64,000 bases of DNA, from assembly GCF_963360655.1 (NCBI RefSeq), contig NZ_OY725712.1:992001-1056000 (forward strand), given 5' to 3'. Below are positions 17,047-26,640 of the stretch, one piece after another (position 1 is the first letter of the stretch; the number at the start of each line of letters is the position of its first letter). The DNA is from Collinsella aerofaciens. GTDB lineage: Bacteria; Actinomycetota; Coriobacteriia; Coriobacteriales; Coriobacteriaceae. The notes under the pieces are model-generated. The model had not been told where the DNA came from. It was given only the letters and a program-made list of their open reading frames with translations, and ran no database searches. Both the position numbers and the translations under genes were made by a program.

Positions 17047-18399
17047 TTAGGCAAGGAGCCACTTCCATGCGGGCACAACGTGTACCGCACCGTGCTCGCA
17101 TGGAATATCGGCCTGCTCATCCATGGTAACGATTGCCGACTCGCCAAGATCGAACTGGGCCATCGAGGCATCAAGCGCGGCAATTTCGCGCTCGCGCGTT
17201 TTCTCACTTGCCATATCCACACTCACCTGAATCAGGCTATAAGCCCGCATGAGAAGTGCGTCCCCAGCCACAAAGTCCACCTCATGGCTTTTGCTCTTCT
17301 CTTTGATCAGCAGGCGGCAGACCGAGCCGGTCCTCACCGCGGGAGTCCTTCTTCTTAGCGCATTGAACACTGCGGTCTCGAGCCTCTGGCCCTGGTCCAA
17401 TGCTGATGCGGGAGAGAATGCTCCAAACATCGCAGGGTCGACAGCGTAGACCTTAGACGCAGACCGCATGTTACTTGCCAATGAACGCGTGAACTCCGGC
17501 ACAGAAAATAACAGGTAGGCATCCTCATAATACTCAAGTAAATCGCTGAGCGAATTACGACTGACGGGTATCTGTCTGCTCTTGAACTCGTTGTACACTT
17601 TGTTCACTGACAGCTCTCGTCCCGAAGATGCCATACACCGCGTCAAGAACAGCGATGCCAGGCGAGGGTTCTTGACGTCGTAACGTTCAACGACGTCCAT
17701 GGCGACCGTTCGCGAAGCATATTCCTGTAGCAGCTGAATCGCGTCTGCAGGCGTCTGCTCAAGTGTCGCGATGAATCCCCCTTGTTCAAGATACCCGATC
17801 AGATGATGTCGAAGCAGCGCTGCATCGCTCGGGGAAAAGGTCGCATCTGGCTCGGGAACGCTCCCCGTCTTATATCGAACGTATTCCGAAAAACTCAACG
17901 GAAAAAGCTCTCGCACAAGGGAACGACCCCTGAACTCGCTCTTAAGTTCTGAGGACAGCATCTTAGAAGAAGATCCCGTCACATAGACGGTCGCTTTCTC
18001 CGTATCGACTACACGCCGCAGAAACGCACCCCATTCGGGGATTTCCTGGATCTCGTCAAAGAAAATGTAAGCGCCCTCGATTCGAGCAACAGGATACAGC
18101 GCATAGAACGTGTCGAGCACGTCCGCCAGCAGCGATGGCTCATACGGGCGCAAGCGCTCATCCTCAAAATTGAAGTAAAGCATCCGGTCAAGCTCGACGC
18201 CCCGGCCCTGAAGCCGCTGCATCTCCTGATACAGGCGATACGTCTTTCCACAACGGCGGGCCCCCACAACCACATTTACGATGTTGTCGCGCTTTGGCTC
18301 CTGTGGGTTTTCCAGATCAAGGTCTCGCTCAAAGACCTGCGGAACCCCCTGCTGTTCAAAGTCCTTTATTTTCTGGGCGATCAAGTCGTTGAATGCCAT
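17047..18399 (-). CDS. AAA-type ATPase with DUF4143-like C-terminal domain
   Basis: A 450-residue protein with an atypical Walker A loop (VVVGARRCGKTYRLYQEMQ, residues ~45-55) and Walker B YIFFDEIQEIPEWG. Sensor-like VYVTGSSSKMLSSEL and FRGRSLVRELFPLSFSEYVR are standard for the AAA_14/DUF4143 group. The C-terminal half carries a winged-helix-like segment and a nuclease-like KSHEVDFVAGD motif, as in many members. These proteins are common, widely transferred and of unknown cellular role. Its start codon is preceded by a 24-bp inverted repeat (18407-18468), suggesting self-control. The upstream DNA is AT-rich relative to neighbours, consistent with acquisition. Confidence 0.9.
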   Translation of the reverse strand: MAFNDLIAQKIKDFEQQGVPQVFERDLDLENPQEPKRDNIVNVVVGARRCGKTYRLYQEMQRLQGRGVELDRMLYFNFEDERLRPYEPSLLADVLDTFYALYPVARIEGAYIFFDEIQEIPEWGAFLRRVVDTEKATVYVTGSSSKMLSSELKSEFRGRSLVRELFPLSFSEYVRYKTGSVPEPDATFSPSDAALLRHHLIGYLEQGGFIATLEQTPADAIQLLQEYASRTVAMDVVERYDVKNPRLASLFLTRCMASSGRELSVNKVYNEFKSRQIPVSRNSLSDLLEYYEDAYLLFSVPEFTRSLASNMRSASKVYAVDPAMFGAFSPASALDQGQRLETAVFNALRRRTPAVRTGSVCRLLIKEKSKSHEVDFVAGDALLMRAYSLIQVSVDMASEKTREREIAALDASMAQFDLGESAIVTMDEQADIPCEHGAVHVVPAWKWLLA

Positions 18400-18406
18400 G
18401 ATTCTC

Positions 18407-18468
18407 CAATCTTGCTCTCTAGCTAATCAAAATTATACTGATTCTTGATTAATTAGAGAGCAAGATTG
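18407..18468. promoter_or_regulatory. 24-bp inverted repeat covering the ATPase promoter/leader
   Basis: The left arm (18407-18430) and right arm (18445-18468) match at 22 of 24 positions in inverted orientation around a 14-bp AT-rich centre. The inner end is TTGATTA and the outer end GAGAGCAAGATTG. The near arm starts 8 bp from the ATPase start codon, so it could act as an operator or as an RNA hairpin blocking translation. Confidence 0.75.
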
Positions 18469-18627
18469 TGTGTAGCTTGATTAACACTTAAGCAAGTTTT
18501 ATCACCGTTATTGCTCCGAAGGATATCGAGTGGCTAAGAGGACAACCGAGCTCGAATGCGGCTCCCCGAGCAGTCAATTTGGGACGGGGCTTTTTTGACT
18601 GCCCTCCCCTGCAGAAAAATCCCTAAC

Positions 18628-18702
18628 GCAGTTGCGGTGAAATAGGGACTGTTTTTGCTGGTCAAACCGCAAAACAATCCCTATTTCGCCGCAACTTATT
18701 GG
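18628..18702. repeat. Palindromic repeat, family A copy 1
   Basis: GCAGTTGCGGTGAAATAGGG at the left is mirrored by CCCTATTTCGCCGCAACTTA at the right. Copies occur at 31747-33120 (split by an insertion sequence) and 56870-56946. The 18469-18627 stretch to its left holds no gene I can support, only a short GC-rich run. Confidence 0.75.
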
Positions 18703-18720
18703 TAGCCTTTTGGGTGGCAC

Positions 18721-18915
18721 TCAGCGCCACGGGTCGGCTTCGAACATCGGCTCGCGCTCGGGGCGGCGATCGCTGTAGGGATCGTAGCCGTCGTCGTCCT
18801 CGTTCTCGGCACGGATGTAGGGGTCGCGCGGCTTGGGCGCCGGCTTAGGCGCAGGCTTGGGTGCGGCGGGTGCGGCATCGGTCGCCGGCGCGCTTGTCTT
18901 GATCTCGTCTTTCAT
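18721..18915 (-). CDS. Small Pro/Ala/Lys-rich acidic protein, unknown
   Basis: A 64-residue reading frame from ATG 18915 (AAGGAG eight bases upstream). It has a low-complexity PAPKPAPKPAPKPRDPYIRA segment followed by an acidic, Asp/Tyr-rich tail (EDDDGYDPYSD). No membrane helix or known domain. It follows the family A repeat directly. Codon use and a good ribosome site favour a real gene, but it lacks homologs I can recall. Confidence 0.5.
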   Translation of the reverse strand: MKDEIKTSAPATDAAPAAPKPAPKPAPKPRDPYIRAENEDDDGYDPYSDRRPEREPMFEADPWR

Positions 18916-18963
18916 CTGCATATCTCCTTGCATCGCATCCGTTCAACAACATCGATTGTCGCA

Positions 18964-19002
18964 CGAAAAAGGGCGGCGGACCCAATTGGATCCGCCGCCC
19001 TT
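18964..19002 (-). terminator. Terminator downstream of clpB
   Basis: AAGGGCGGCGGA pairs with TCCGCCGCCCTT; on the minus-strand transcript it is followed by a run of five U. It lies 46 bp after the clpB stop. Confidence 0.88.
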
Positions 19003-19047
19003 GGCGTTTAGAAACGGCTGGCAGATTTTAAGGCATGTCCCAAAAAT

Positions 19048-21675
19048 CTACTCGGCATCGGGGACCTCGTAGGTGGCCGCCGGCGTGTTATCGCACACGA
19101 CGGTAAAGCCGCCGTCCTTATCGACATCGACCGTCACCTGATCGCCCTCGCGCACCGTGCCGTCGATGATGGCGGCGGCGATGGCGTCCACGACCTCGCG
19201 CTGGACCAGACGCTTGAGCGGACGGGCGCCAAAGACCGGGTCCAGGCCGCCCACGGCGAGCATCTGCTTGGCCGCCGGGGTGATGGCAAGCGTCATGCGC
19301 TCCTTGGCCAGACGCGCGCGGACGTCGGCAAGCTGGATGTCGACGATCTTCTCGATCTGCGCCATGCCGAGCGGATGGAACACCACGATGTCGTCGATAC
19401 GGTTGAGGAACTCGGGGCGGAAGGTCTGAGCCATGACGGCGTCGACCTGATGGCGCATCTCCTCCTCGTCCTTGCCCGAAAGCTCGGCGATAGCCTTGGA
19501 GCCCACGTTAGACGTCATGATGATAATCGTGTTCTTGAAGGACACCTGGCGACCCTGGCCATCGGTCAGACGGCCGTCGTCGAGCACCTGCAACAGCACG
19601 TTAAAGACATCCGGATGGGCCTTCTCCATCTCGTCGAGCAAGATCACGGAGTAGGGACGACGGCGCACGGCCTCGGTGAGCTGGCCGCCCTCGTCGTAAC
19701 CCACGTATCCCGGGGGCGCACCGATCAGACGCTGGACGCTGAACTTCTCCATGTACTCGGACATGTCGATACGCACGAGTGCGCGCTCGTCGTCGAACAG
19801 GCACTCGGCAAGCGCCTTGGCGAGCTCGGTCTTGCCCACGCCAGTGGGGCCCAGGAAGAAGAAGCTGCCGATGGGCTTGTCCGGATCGGAGAGGCCCGCA
19901 CGGCTGCGACGCACAGCCGCGGCGACGGCGGAGACGGCCTCGTCCTGACCGATGACGCGCTTATGCAGCTCGCCCTCCAGGCCCTTCAGCTTGTCGAGCT
20001 CGCCCTGCATCATCTTGGACACGGGCACGCCGGTCCAGGCACTCACGACCTCGGCGATCTCGTCGGAGGTCACCTGCTCGTTGAGGCCCTCGCCGTCCTG
20101 CTGCTTTTGTGCCTCGAGCGCAGCCTCGGAATCCTGAATCTGCTGCTGCAGGCCCGGAATCACGGAGAAGCGCAGCTCGGACGCACGGCCCAGGTCGCCG
20201 TTGCGCGTTGCACGCTCCTCTTCGCTCTTGGCCTCGTCAAGCTGGCCCTTAAGCTCCTGCACGTGGTCGATGGCGTTCTTTTGGTTGAGCCAGCCAGCCT
20301 TTTGCACATTGAGCTTTTCCTGGACCTCGGCAATCTCCTGACGCAGGGCCTCCAGACGCTCCTTGGAGGCGTCGTCGGTCTCCTTCATGAGTGCCTGCTC
20401 TTCGATCTGCAGCTGGGTGAGTTGACGTGTGGTGGCGTCGATCTCGACCGGCATGCTGTCGAGCTCCATGCGCAGGCGGCTTGCCGCCTCATCGACCAGG
20501 TCGATGGCCTTGTCGGGCAGGAAGCGGTCGGCGATATAGCGATCGGAGAGGTCGGCAGCCGCCACGAGCGCGCTATCGGTGATGTGCACGCCGTGGAAGA
20601 TCTCGTACTTCTCCTTGAGGCCACGCAGGATCGAGATGGTGTCCTCGACGGTGGGCTCGGAGACCATCACGGTCTGGAAACGACGGGCGAGCGCCGCGTC
20701 CTTCTCGATGTACTTGCGGTATTCGTCGAGCGTGGTCGCGCCAATCGCATGCAGGTCGCCACGGGCGAGCGCCGGCTTGAGGATATTGCCGGCGTCCATA
20801 GAGCCCTCGGTGGCACCCGCGCCCACGATGGTGTGGAGCTCATCGATGAACAGGATGACCTTGCCTTCGGATTTTTGAACCTCCTTGAGCACGGCCTTCA
20901 AACGGTCCTCGAACTCGCCGCGGTACTTGGCACCGGCGACCAGCGCGCTCATGTCGAGCTCGATGAGGTCGCGGTCGCGCAGGGTGCTCGGCACGTCGCC
21001 GGCCACGATACGCTGAGCGATGCCCTCGACGATGGCGGTCTTGCCGACGCCCGGCTCGCCGATGAGCACGGGGTTGTTCTTGGTGCGGCGGGACAGGACC
21101 TGGATGGTACGACGGATCTCGTCGGTACGGCCGATGACCGGATCGAGTTTGCCGGCGCGGGCCAGGTCGCAGATGTTGCGGCCGTACTGCTCCAGCGCCT
21201 CAAACTGCGTCTTATCCTCGGCAGACGTCACGCGGTCATCGCCACGCAGCTCCTCGTAGACCTGTTCGATGCGCTCCTTGGTCACGCCTGCGTCGCGCAG
21301 AACGCGGCCGGCCTCGCCCTTGTCCTCGGCAAGTGCCATCAGCAGATGCTCGGTCACCACAAAGCTGTCGCCCATCTTGGTGGCCTTCTTCTCGGCCTTC
21401 TCGATGACGCGGACGAGCTCATTGGAAAGACCCATCTGCTGGCCCTCGCCCGAAACCTTGGGCGCGTGGTCGATGGCATCCTGCGTGGAGCGTGCGAGCT
21501 GGGCCGGGTCAGCGCCGATGCGCTCGATGATCACGGAGATATTGCGCTCGCCGGCACCGAGCAGGGCGGACAGCAGGTGAATCGGCTCCACCGCGCCGGC
21601 CTGCGCGTCAGCAGCCGTGCTCATGGCGGTCTGCAGCGCCTCGCGCGACGTCATTGCTAGCTTATCGATTCTCAT
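19048..21675 (-). CDS. clpB: ATP-dependent chaperone ClpB
   Basis: An 875-residue Hsp100 disaggregase of normal length. In order: Clp N-domain (residues 1-~150), first AAA+ module with Walker [18 protein letters not shown] and Walker [17 protein letters not shown], coiled-coil middle domain (~410-530), second AAA+ module with [14 protein letters not shown] and [20 protein letters not shown]. It lacks a ClpP-binding loop and works with DnaK to rescue aggregated protein. It is a single gene ending at its own terminator. A 27-bp motif at 21765-21791 is shared with the dnaK promoter, suggesting joint HspR control. Confidence 0.97.
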   Translation of the reverse strand: MRIDKLAMTSREALQTAMSTAADAQAGAVEPIHLLSALLGAGERNISVIIERIGADPAQLARSTQDAIDHAPKVSGEGQQMGLSNELVRVIEKAEKKATKMGDSFVVTEHLLMALAEDKGEAGRVLRDAGVTKERIEQVYEELRGDDRVTSAEDKTQFEALEQYGRNICDLARAGKLDPVIGRTDEIRRTIQVLSRRTKNNPVLIGEPGVGKTAIVEGIAQRIVAGDVPSTLRDRDLIELDMSALVAGAKYRGEFEDRLKAVLKEVQKSEGKVILFIDELHTIVGAGATEGSMDAGNILKPALARGDLHAIGATTLDEYRKYIEKDAALARRFQTVMVSEPTVEDTISILRGLKEKYEIFHGVHITDSALVAAADLSDRYIADRFLPDKAIDLVDEAASRLRMELDSMPVEIDATTRQLTQLQIEEQALMKETDDASKERLEALRQEIAEVQEKLNVQKAGWLNQKNAIDHVQELKGQLDEAKSEEERATRNGDLGRASELRFSVIPGLQQQIQDSEAALEAQKQQDGEGLNEQVTSDEIAEVVSAWTGVPVSKMMQGELDKLKGLEGELHKRVIGQDEAVSAVAAAVRRSRAGLSDPDKPIGSFFFLGPTGVGKTELAKALAECLFDDERALVRIDMSEYMEKFSVQRLIGAPPGYVGYDEGGQLTEAVRRRPYSVILLDEMEKAHPDVFNVLLQVLDDGRLTDGQGRQVSFKNTIIIMTSNVGSKAIAELSGKDEEEMRHQVDAVMAQTFRPEFLNRIDDIVVFHPLGMAQIEKIVDIQLADVRARLAKERMTLAITPAAKQMLAVGGLDPVFGARPLKRLVQREVVDAIAAAIIDGTVREGDQVTVDVDKDGGFTVVCDNTPAATYEVPDAE

Positions 21676-21764
21676 GGAATCACCTCTCTTGGGGCGGCCG
21701 CCCTACGGGGCGGCTTCACGTTGTTCGAGAAGTATTGTTGCCAGCTTTGCGCGATCTTATACAC

Positions 21765-21791
21765 AAATCTAAGTCTCTATATATAAGATTT
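21765..21791 (-). promoter_or_regulatory. Candidate HspR operator upstream of clpB
   Basis: AAATCTAAGTC, five variable bases, ATATAAGATTT. The same 27-bp arrangement (23 of 27 identical) occurs upstream of dnaK at 31048-31074, in the same orientation and at a similar distance (90 versus 110 bp from the start codon). The outer AAATCT/AGATTT are inverted. It differs from the classical HAIR sequence. Confidence 0.6.
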
Positions 21792-21815
21792 TCTGAGTGT
21801 TCCCACGGCATGCAA

Positions 21816-21850
21816 ACCACCACAAAGGGGACAGGCACCTTTGTGGTGGT
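21816..21850. repeat. Palindromic repeat, family B copy 1
   Basis: ACCACCACAAAGG ... CCTTTGTGGTGGT with centre GGACAGGCA. Identical to the copy at 22620-22654, so the two bracket the membrane-anchored protein gene between them. Confidence 0.85.
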
Positions 21851-21858
21851 CGCGGTCT

Positions 21859-22530
21859 CTACTCCTTCGCCGAACCCGTGCTTCCCGATTCGGCGTTCCA
21901 GGGCATCTCATCCTCGAACAGCCATGTACGGGCAGACCCACTATCGCGTGCAGCCTGCGGATCGGGCAAGCAGGTCTGTTCATAGGCATCTTGGATACAC
22001 TGGCCCATAAAATCGTTGAGCTCGGTCTGGTCGCCCTCCATGACATAGGCGAGATCGCCGTCCATGATGTAGATGCCCGGACCCTCATTGCCCTCGTAGC
22101 CCGGATCGTACGAGACATCACATAACTTTGCGCCGTTTGCAGTGTCCAGCTCGATGGAAGAGTGGCATCCGCCAACCATGTCGTTCGCTTTTGCCCGATA
22201 GGACGCATATCCGTACCAACGCTTAAATGTTTTGCCCTTGAGTAGCTCGGACGCCCTATCGATCAGGCTTGTATCCGTGGTATAGCGCATGGCCCCAAGC
22301 TGAATACGCGGATAATTGCTAATACCCAGCACAGCCGGCTGCTCATCAAAATCAACGGTAATGGTCTCGGGCTTGTCGTCGCCGGTCAGAAGTTCGACAG
22401 ATTGAGTCACAGGCTTGACCACCGGCTCCGTCACCGCAGCAGGTAGAAATGCCATACCGACAGCGCCCGCGCCAACCACAGCGATCGCAAGCGCCAAGAC
22501 AATCAATCCAATACGGACAGAACGGCTCAC
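21859..22530 (-). CDS. Membrane-anchored extracytoplasmic protein, unknown
   Basis: About 223 residues if it starts at GTG 22530 (SRSVRIGLIVLALAIAVVGA); a GTG at 22569 would add 13 residues. One N-terminal membrane helix (~residues 5-28) is followed by a soluble domain with KPETITVDFDEQPAVLG and four or five Cys (GGCHSSIEL, KLCDVSYDP, QCIQDAYEQTCLPDP), possibly disulfide-linked outside the cell. No family recognised. It resembles the oppositely oriented 22765-23433 protein in layout (helix, then ~190-residue Cys-containing domain with a QxxLNxFMGQC-like stretch versus MNQVLDKLLGQC), so they may be distant paralogs. Confidence 0.7.
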   Translation of the reverse strand: MSRSVRIGLIVLALAIAVVGAGAVGMAFLPAAVTEPVVKPVTQSVELLTGDDKPETITVDFDEQPAVLGISNYPRIQLGAMRYTTDTSLIDRASELLKGKTFKRWYGYASYRAKANDMVGGCHSSIELDTANGAKLCDVSYDPGYEGNEGPGIYIMDGDLAYVMEGDQTELNDFMGQCIQDAYEQTCLPDPQAARDSGSARTWLFEDEMPWNAESGSTGSAKE

Positions 22531-22619
22531 GGCAAAACACCCCACAATGCAAACCTTCGCCACCCGCACTAATGATACCGCCAGCCAGCACTATTACCTA
22601 AAGGAGCCGCGCGCTCCTC

Positions 22620-22654
22620 ACCACCACAAAGGGGACAGGCACCTTTGTGGTGGT
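22620..22654. repeat. Palindromic repeat, family B copy 2
   Basis: Base-for-base identical over 35 bp to copy 1 at 21816-21850, followed by TTTTCGAC as in the later copies. Confidence 0.85.
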
Positions 22655-22764
22655 TTTCGACGCTAACGGTCGACCATCTCGCGCCATGAGATTAAACTTG
22701 AATTGTTCTCTGAACATATCCATTTCTGCCTATCCTCAACAGATCTTTGTCTCGAGGAGCGCAT

Positions 22765-23433
22765 ATGAAGCCGTCTCATTCCACCGGCCGCAACGTCATC
22801 GCCATTCTCGCCATACCCATCGTGATGCTCTTCCTTATCGTCATCACGCCCTTTTCTTTTGGTATCGCCTCGCCCTTCGATCTTTGCGGGATGATCGACG
22901 CCGGCTCGCGTGCCACCTCGCTCTCCTTTGTCTGCCGTGGCGTGTTCTACAAATATGCAATTCCCACCGGAAGTTGGCAGTCCAAGTTACCGTTGCTCGG
23001 CAAGGTCGACGGATGCTCCCCCTATTTCTGCCTTGAACCTCAGGCGCTAAACTATCTGATCGACGACCAGCCACTCGACTCCATCACCCTCGCCTACGAC
23101 TACGCACCAAACACCGATGAGCGCCACATGAACCAAGTCCTCGACAAGCTGCTTGGACAGTGCGGGCTCACCGCGGAAGCCGGTCGAACCATCTATAGCA
23201 ACCGGAAATTAAAGCGAACAGAACTCCGCCGTGTCGGAAAAATCAAAGGGCGAAACGGGGCCGCCTACTGGGATGCCTGGGCAACACGCGACAAGGGCGA
23301 ATTCGGACACAGCACCTATATGGTCACTGTCTACACCAAAGACGGAATTAAGGACAATGTTGACGATTTCGCGTCATCCAAACTCGGCATCCCCAAAACA
23401 ACCAAACCCGCCAACCCGGATGAAATCCTGTAG
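22765..23433 (+). CDS. Membrane-anchored extracytoplasmic protein, unknown
   Basis: A 222-residue protein from ATG 22765 with GAGGAG seven bases upstream. A signal-anchor helix (NVIAILAIPIVMLFLIVITP, residues ~9-30) is followed by a soluble domain with five Cys and NQVLDKLLGQCGLTAEAGRT. No known domain recognised. The gene is surrounded by family B and C palindromes. Confidence 0.72.
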   Translation: MKPSHSTGRNVIAILAIPIVMLFLIVITPFSFGIASPFDLCGMIDAGSRATSLSFVCRGVFYKYAIPTGSWQSKLPLLGKVDGCSPYFCLEPQALNYLIDDQPLDSITLAYDYAPNTDERHMNQVLDKLLGQCGLTAEAGRTIYSNRKLKRTELRRVGKIKGRNGAAYWDAWATRDKGEFGHSTYMVTVYTKDGIKDNVDDFASSKLGIPKTTKPANPDEIL

Positions 23434-23488
23434 AGACGCTCATTAGAATGTCGTTCAGCGAGCACGGCAGCATCGAGCTCGCCCCCCC

Positions 23489-23723
23489 ACCACCACGAAA
23501 GGGGCAGGCCCCTTTGTGGTGGTTTTCGACTCTGGCACTCGACTGTCTCGATCTGTAACATCTAGCGGCCCTTTTCGATCTTAGATGTTACAGATTGAGA
23601 TGAAATGATCGGCAGCGATCGTTTGTCTCAATCTGTAACAACCGCTCGTCAAATAGGGGCCCAGATGTTACAGGTCGAGACAAACGGGACCACCACAAAG
23701 GTGCCTGTCCCCTTTGTGGCGGT
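23489..23723. repeat. Cluster of palindromes: family B copies 3 and 4 around two family C copies
   Basis: Within the 472-bp gene-free gap, family B copy 3 lies at 23489-23523 and copy 4 at 23689-23723. Copy 4 carries the centre in the opposite orientation. Between them are two GTAACA palindromes: TGTCTCGATCTGTAACATCT (23544-23563) with its mirror at 23583-23601, and TGTCTCAATCTGTAACA (23624-23640) with its mirror at 23662-23682. No coding sequence is evident. Confidence 0.8.
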
Positions 23724-23817
23724 TTTCGACAAAAAGAAGCCGCCCCATTAACAGAGGCGGCATCAAGCAAGTTTATTTTTAGCGTCCCTCAAGACCCGAC
23801 GAGAACGCAGAAATGTA

Positions 23818-23891
23818 GCCCGGGGCTTATCCTTTCCCGAACGCGACCCTCGCGAAGCGCGTGAGCGGGCGGGAAAGGGTAAGCCCCGGGC
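23818..23891 (-). terminator. Long hairpin downstream of the aconitase-family gene
   Basis: GCCCGGGGCTTATCCTTTCC is mirrored by GGAAAGGGTAAGCCCCGGGC with one mismatch, around a GC-rich 30-nt centre. It begins 16 bp past the stop. The following U-tract is weak, so it may act as an RNA 3'-end stabiliser as much as a terminator. Confidence 0.6.
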
Positions 23892-23906
23892 GGACAATTA
23901 AGTGCG

Positions 23907-26207
23907 TTACTCGGTAGCGGCCTTGAACTTGTTGTAGTTGATCAGGCAGCCGGCCTTGACGATGGCACGCTCCTCTGCCGTCATATCGGCAATGTAGAGC
24001 TCAATCTGCTCGACCGCACCATCGGCACGTACCACGTAGGCGGCGATGTCCTTTAGGTCGCCATCGAGCGCGGCGCGGATACCCGGCACAAAGACGTAGT
24101 CGCCCACCTCAAAGTTGGGCTCGGCCTCCATCTGGAAGGGCACCATGCCCCAGTTCATCACGTTGGAGCGATAGCGCTTGGTGGCGTACTCGTGGACGAT
24201 GTTGGCCAGGCCGCCAATCACGCGCTGGCAGCTCGCGGCCTGCTCGCGGGCAGAACCGTCACCGGGCTTCTTGGCGTAGAGCATGGAGCCGTACTCGGTC
24301 GCCTTGGCATCGGCCGCGACACCCGCGCCGGCCAGCGCCTCAAACACGCCGGCAAGCTCGGCATCGAGTGCCGCCAGGTCGCCTGCTGCCTCGCCGGCAA
24401 CGCGGCGCTTTTCCACCACGTCAACCTCCTTGGAACGGCCCACGTAAGCCGGGTCGCGGCGGCTGAGCGTAAACTCGGCCAAGCCCAGCGGGTTGGAGCG
24501 GAAGGAGCTCGTCTCGCCCGAAGGAATGAGCTCGTCAGTCGTGGTGACCGGGTCCATGATCTTGGAGCACACCTTGAGCAGGATGTCGTCGCCGAGGGGC
24601 TCCATCGCGGGCCACGGCTTGATGTTGGGGCCCTCGACCAGCTCGTCGGCAGGCTCCGCCTTGCCAAAGCCCCAGTACACGCGCTTTTTGTACGGCGCGT
24701 CGTCAAAGGTGTACTCGCAGGCCTCGTCCCAAGTCTCCTCGGGCAGGTCGGTCGCCGGCGTCAGGACGCCGCCGTTGGCAGCCGTTGCCGCAATGGAGCG
24801 GGCGTCCATCAGGGCCACGGCGCTCAGCTGGCCATTACCCGGCTTGGAACCCTCGCGATTGGGGAAATTGCGCGTGGTGTGGCGGATGGACAGACCGTTG
24901 TTGGCAGGCGTGTCGCCGGCGCCAAAGCACGGACCGCAGAACGCCGTGCGCACGATCGCGCCGGCTTCCATAAGGTCGTAAATGTAGCCACGGCGCGTAA
25001 GTTCGAGCGCCACGGGCTGGCTCGTGGGGTAGACCGACAGCGAGAACTCGCCGCAGCCGGTGTTGGCGCCCTTGAGCACGCGGGCAGCCTGGACCACGGA
25101 GTCGTAGTTGCCGCCCGAGCAGCCGGCGATAACGCCCTGCTGCACGTGCAGCTTGCCGTCGACGATCTTGTCGAGCAGGCTAAAGTGCGTCTTGCCCTCG
25201 CCGATCTTGGCGGCCTCGAGCTCCACCTCATGCAGGATGTCCTCGAGGTTCTCGTTGAGCTCCTCGATCTCAAAGCCGTTGGAAGGATGGAACGGCAGCG
25301 CGATCATGGGCTTGATGTTCGACAGATCGACCTCGACGCAGCCGTCGTAGTAGGCAACATCGGCGGGCTTGAGCTCGCGGTAGTCGTCGCCGCGGCCATG
25401 CATGGTCAAAAACGCGTGCGTATCCTCGTCGGTGGCCCAGATGCTCGACAGGCAGGTGGTCTCGGTGGTCATGACGTCGACACCGTTGCGGTAGTCGGTC
25501 GTCATACTCGCGATGCCGGGGCCCACAAACTCCATGACCTTGTTCTTGACGTAGCCCTTGGCAAAGACGGCGCGGATAATGGCGAGCGCCACGTCGTGCG
25601 GGCCGACGCCGGGACGCGGGGCGCCCGTAAGGTAGATGGCAACGACGCCGGGATAGGCGACATCGTAGGTGTCGCGCAGCAGCTGCTTTGCCAGCTCGCC
25701 ACCACCCTCGCCCACAGCCATGGTGCCCAGGGCGCCGTAGCGGGTGTGCGAGTCGGAGCCCAGGATCATCTTGCCGCAGCCGGCGAAGTTCTCACGCATA
25801 AAGGAGTGGATGACGGCGATATGCGGGGGGACGAAAATGCCGCCGTACTTCTTGGCCGCGGAAAGGCCAAAGACGTGGTCGTCCTCGTTGATGGTGCCGC
25901 CCACGGCGCACAGCGAGTTGTGGCAGTTAGTGAGCACGTAGGGCAGCGGGAACTGCTCCATGCCCGAGGCGCGCGCCGTCTGGATGATGCCGACAAAGGT
26001 GATGTCATGGCTCGCCATGGCGTCGAAGCGAATCTTGAGCGCCTCGGGGTCGCCGGACGTGTTGTGTGCCTGAAGGATCGAATACGCGATGGTGCCGCGC
26101 TTGGCATCCTCGGGCGTCTGCGTAATACCGCGCTCGGCAGCCTCGGCCACAGGCACAACCTCGCTGCCGCCGCACAGGTAGATGCCGTCCTCGTACAGCT
26201 TAACCAT
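23907..26207 (-). CDS. Aconitase-family hydratase
   Basis: A 766-residue protein from ATG 26207 (GGGAGA site); an upstream extension is out of keeping with the family. It shows the aconitase fold: [20 protein letters not shown], the cluster cysteine in [29 protein letters not shown] and [20 protein letters not shown] with further cluster ligands, and a C-terminal swivel domain ([16 protein letters not shown]). It resembles the YbhJ-like/hydratase branch rather than classical AcnA. Citrate-isocitrate interconversion is plausible but another hydroxy-acid is possible. No other TCA gene is adjacent. Confidence 0.85.
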   Translation of the reverse strand: MVKLYEDGIYLCGGSEVVPVAEAAERGITQTPEDAKRGTIAYSILQAHNTSGDPEALKIRFDAMASHDITFVGIIQTARASGMEQFPLPYVLTNCHNSLCAVGGTINEDDHVFGLSAAKKYGGIFVPPHIAVIHSFMRENFAGCGKMILGSDSHTRYGALGTMAVGEGGGELAKQLLRDTYDVAYPGVVAIYLTGAPRPGVGPHDVALAIIRAVFAKGYVKNKVMEFVGPGIASMTTDYRNGVDVMTTETTCLSSIWATDEDTHAFLTMHGRGDDYRELKPADVAYYDGCVEVDLSNIKPMIALPFHPSNGFEIEELNENLEDILHEVELEAAKIGEGKTHFSLLDKIVDGKLHVQQGVIAGCSGGNYDSVVQAARVLKGANTGCGEFSLSVYPTSQPVALELTRRGYIYDLMEAGAIVRTAFCGPCFGAGDTPANNGLSIRHTTRNFPNREGSKPGNGQLSAVALMDARSIAATAANGGVLTPATDLPEETWDEACEYTFDDAPYKKRVYWGFGKAEPADELVEGPNIKPWPAMEPLGDDILLKVCSKIMDPVTTTDELIPSGETSSFRSNPLGLAEFTLSRRDPAYVGRSKEVDVVEKRRVAGEAAGDLAALDAELAGVFEALAGAGVAADAKATEYGSMLYAKKPGDGSAREQAASCQRVIGGLANIVHEYATKRYRSNVMNWGMVPFQMEAEPNFEVGDYVFVPGIRAALDGDLKDIAAYVVRADGAVEQIELYIADMTAEERAIVKAGCLINYNKFKAATE

Positions 26208-26380
26208 ACTGTCTCCCACTCTGCCCGAAAGGCTCGGGCGCATAGCATACATTCGTTCAATATCGTGCCATAGAACGGTTGCGAGTGGGTTACGAATCTG
26301 CACGTTCACTTTATCTCGGTAAAGTAAAGGGCAAGCCCGGTGCGGTCCGGCAAATTTGGTGCAAGAGCGTCCCTTTCGAC

Positions 26381-26640
26381 TAGTCATTTAAGAACGTCCC
26401 CAATGACTACCCATAACAACGCCGATGTTTTGGCGCGGACAGCGAAAGCCCACCAATTCGGAGCAAAACAACGCCGCAAGTAGAGGACGGACAGCGAGCG
26501 ACGTCCAGAGCGAACAAGTTGGCATGAAAAAGGCAAGGCATAGACCTTCTGGTCATGCCTTGCCTTTTGAATGACAAATTGTCGCTCTGGACGTCGCGCA
26601 GCGTCGGCCCGTTACGCGGGTTGGTAAACCCGCGTAACTA
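26381..26640 (-). repeat. Structured repeat, family D copy 1 (after hspR)
   Basis: Read on the minus strand from the hspR stop codon: hairpin 1 GTTACGCGGG/CCCGCGTAAC with loop TTTACCAA; then a long stem (GACGTCCAGAGCG with CGCTCTGGACGTC) enclosing hairpin 2 GGCAAGGCAT/ATGCCTTGCC capped by GACCAGAAGGTC; then repeats of CGCTGTCC and a terminal small hairpin AGTCATT/AATGACT. Copies at 49265-49443 and 52631-52885 keep the shapes with compensatory changes. The rest of the 26208-26380 gap shows no feature. Confidence 0.8.

Noticed and set aside
24192-26273. Long open frame antisense to the aconitase-family gene (and similar ones opposite clpB, dnaK, the Fe-S flavoprotein and the PTS genes)
   Set aside because: Low-complexity Gly/Ala/Val/His/Asp-rich translations typical of the opposite strand of high-GC genes, with no family resemblance and no ribosome sites.
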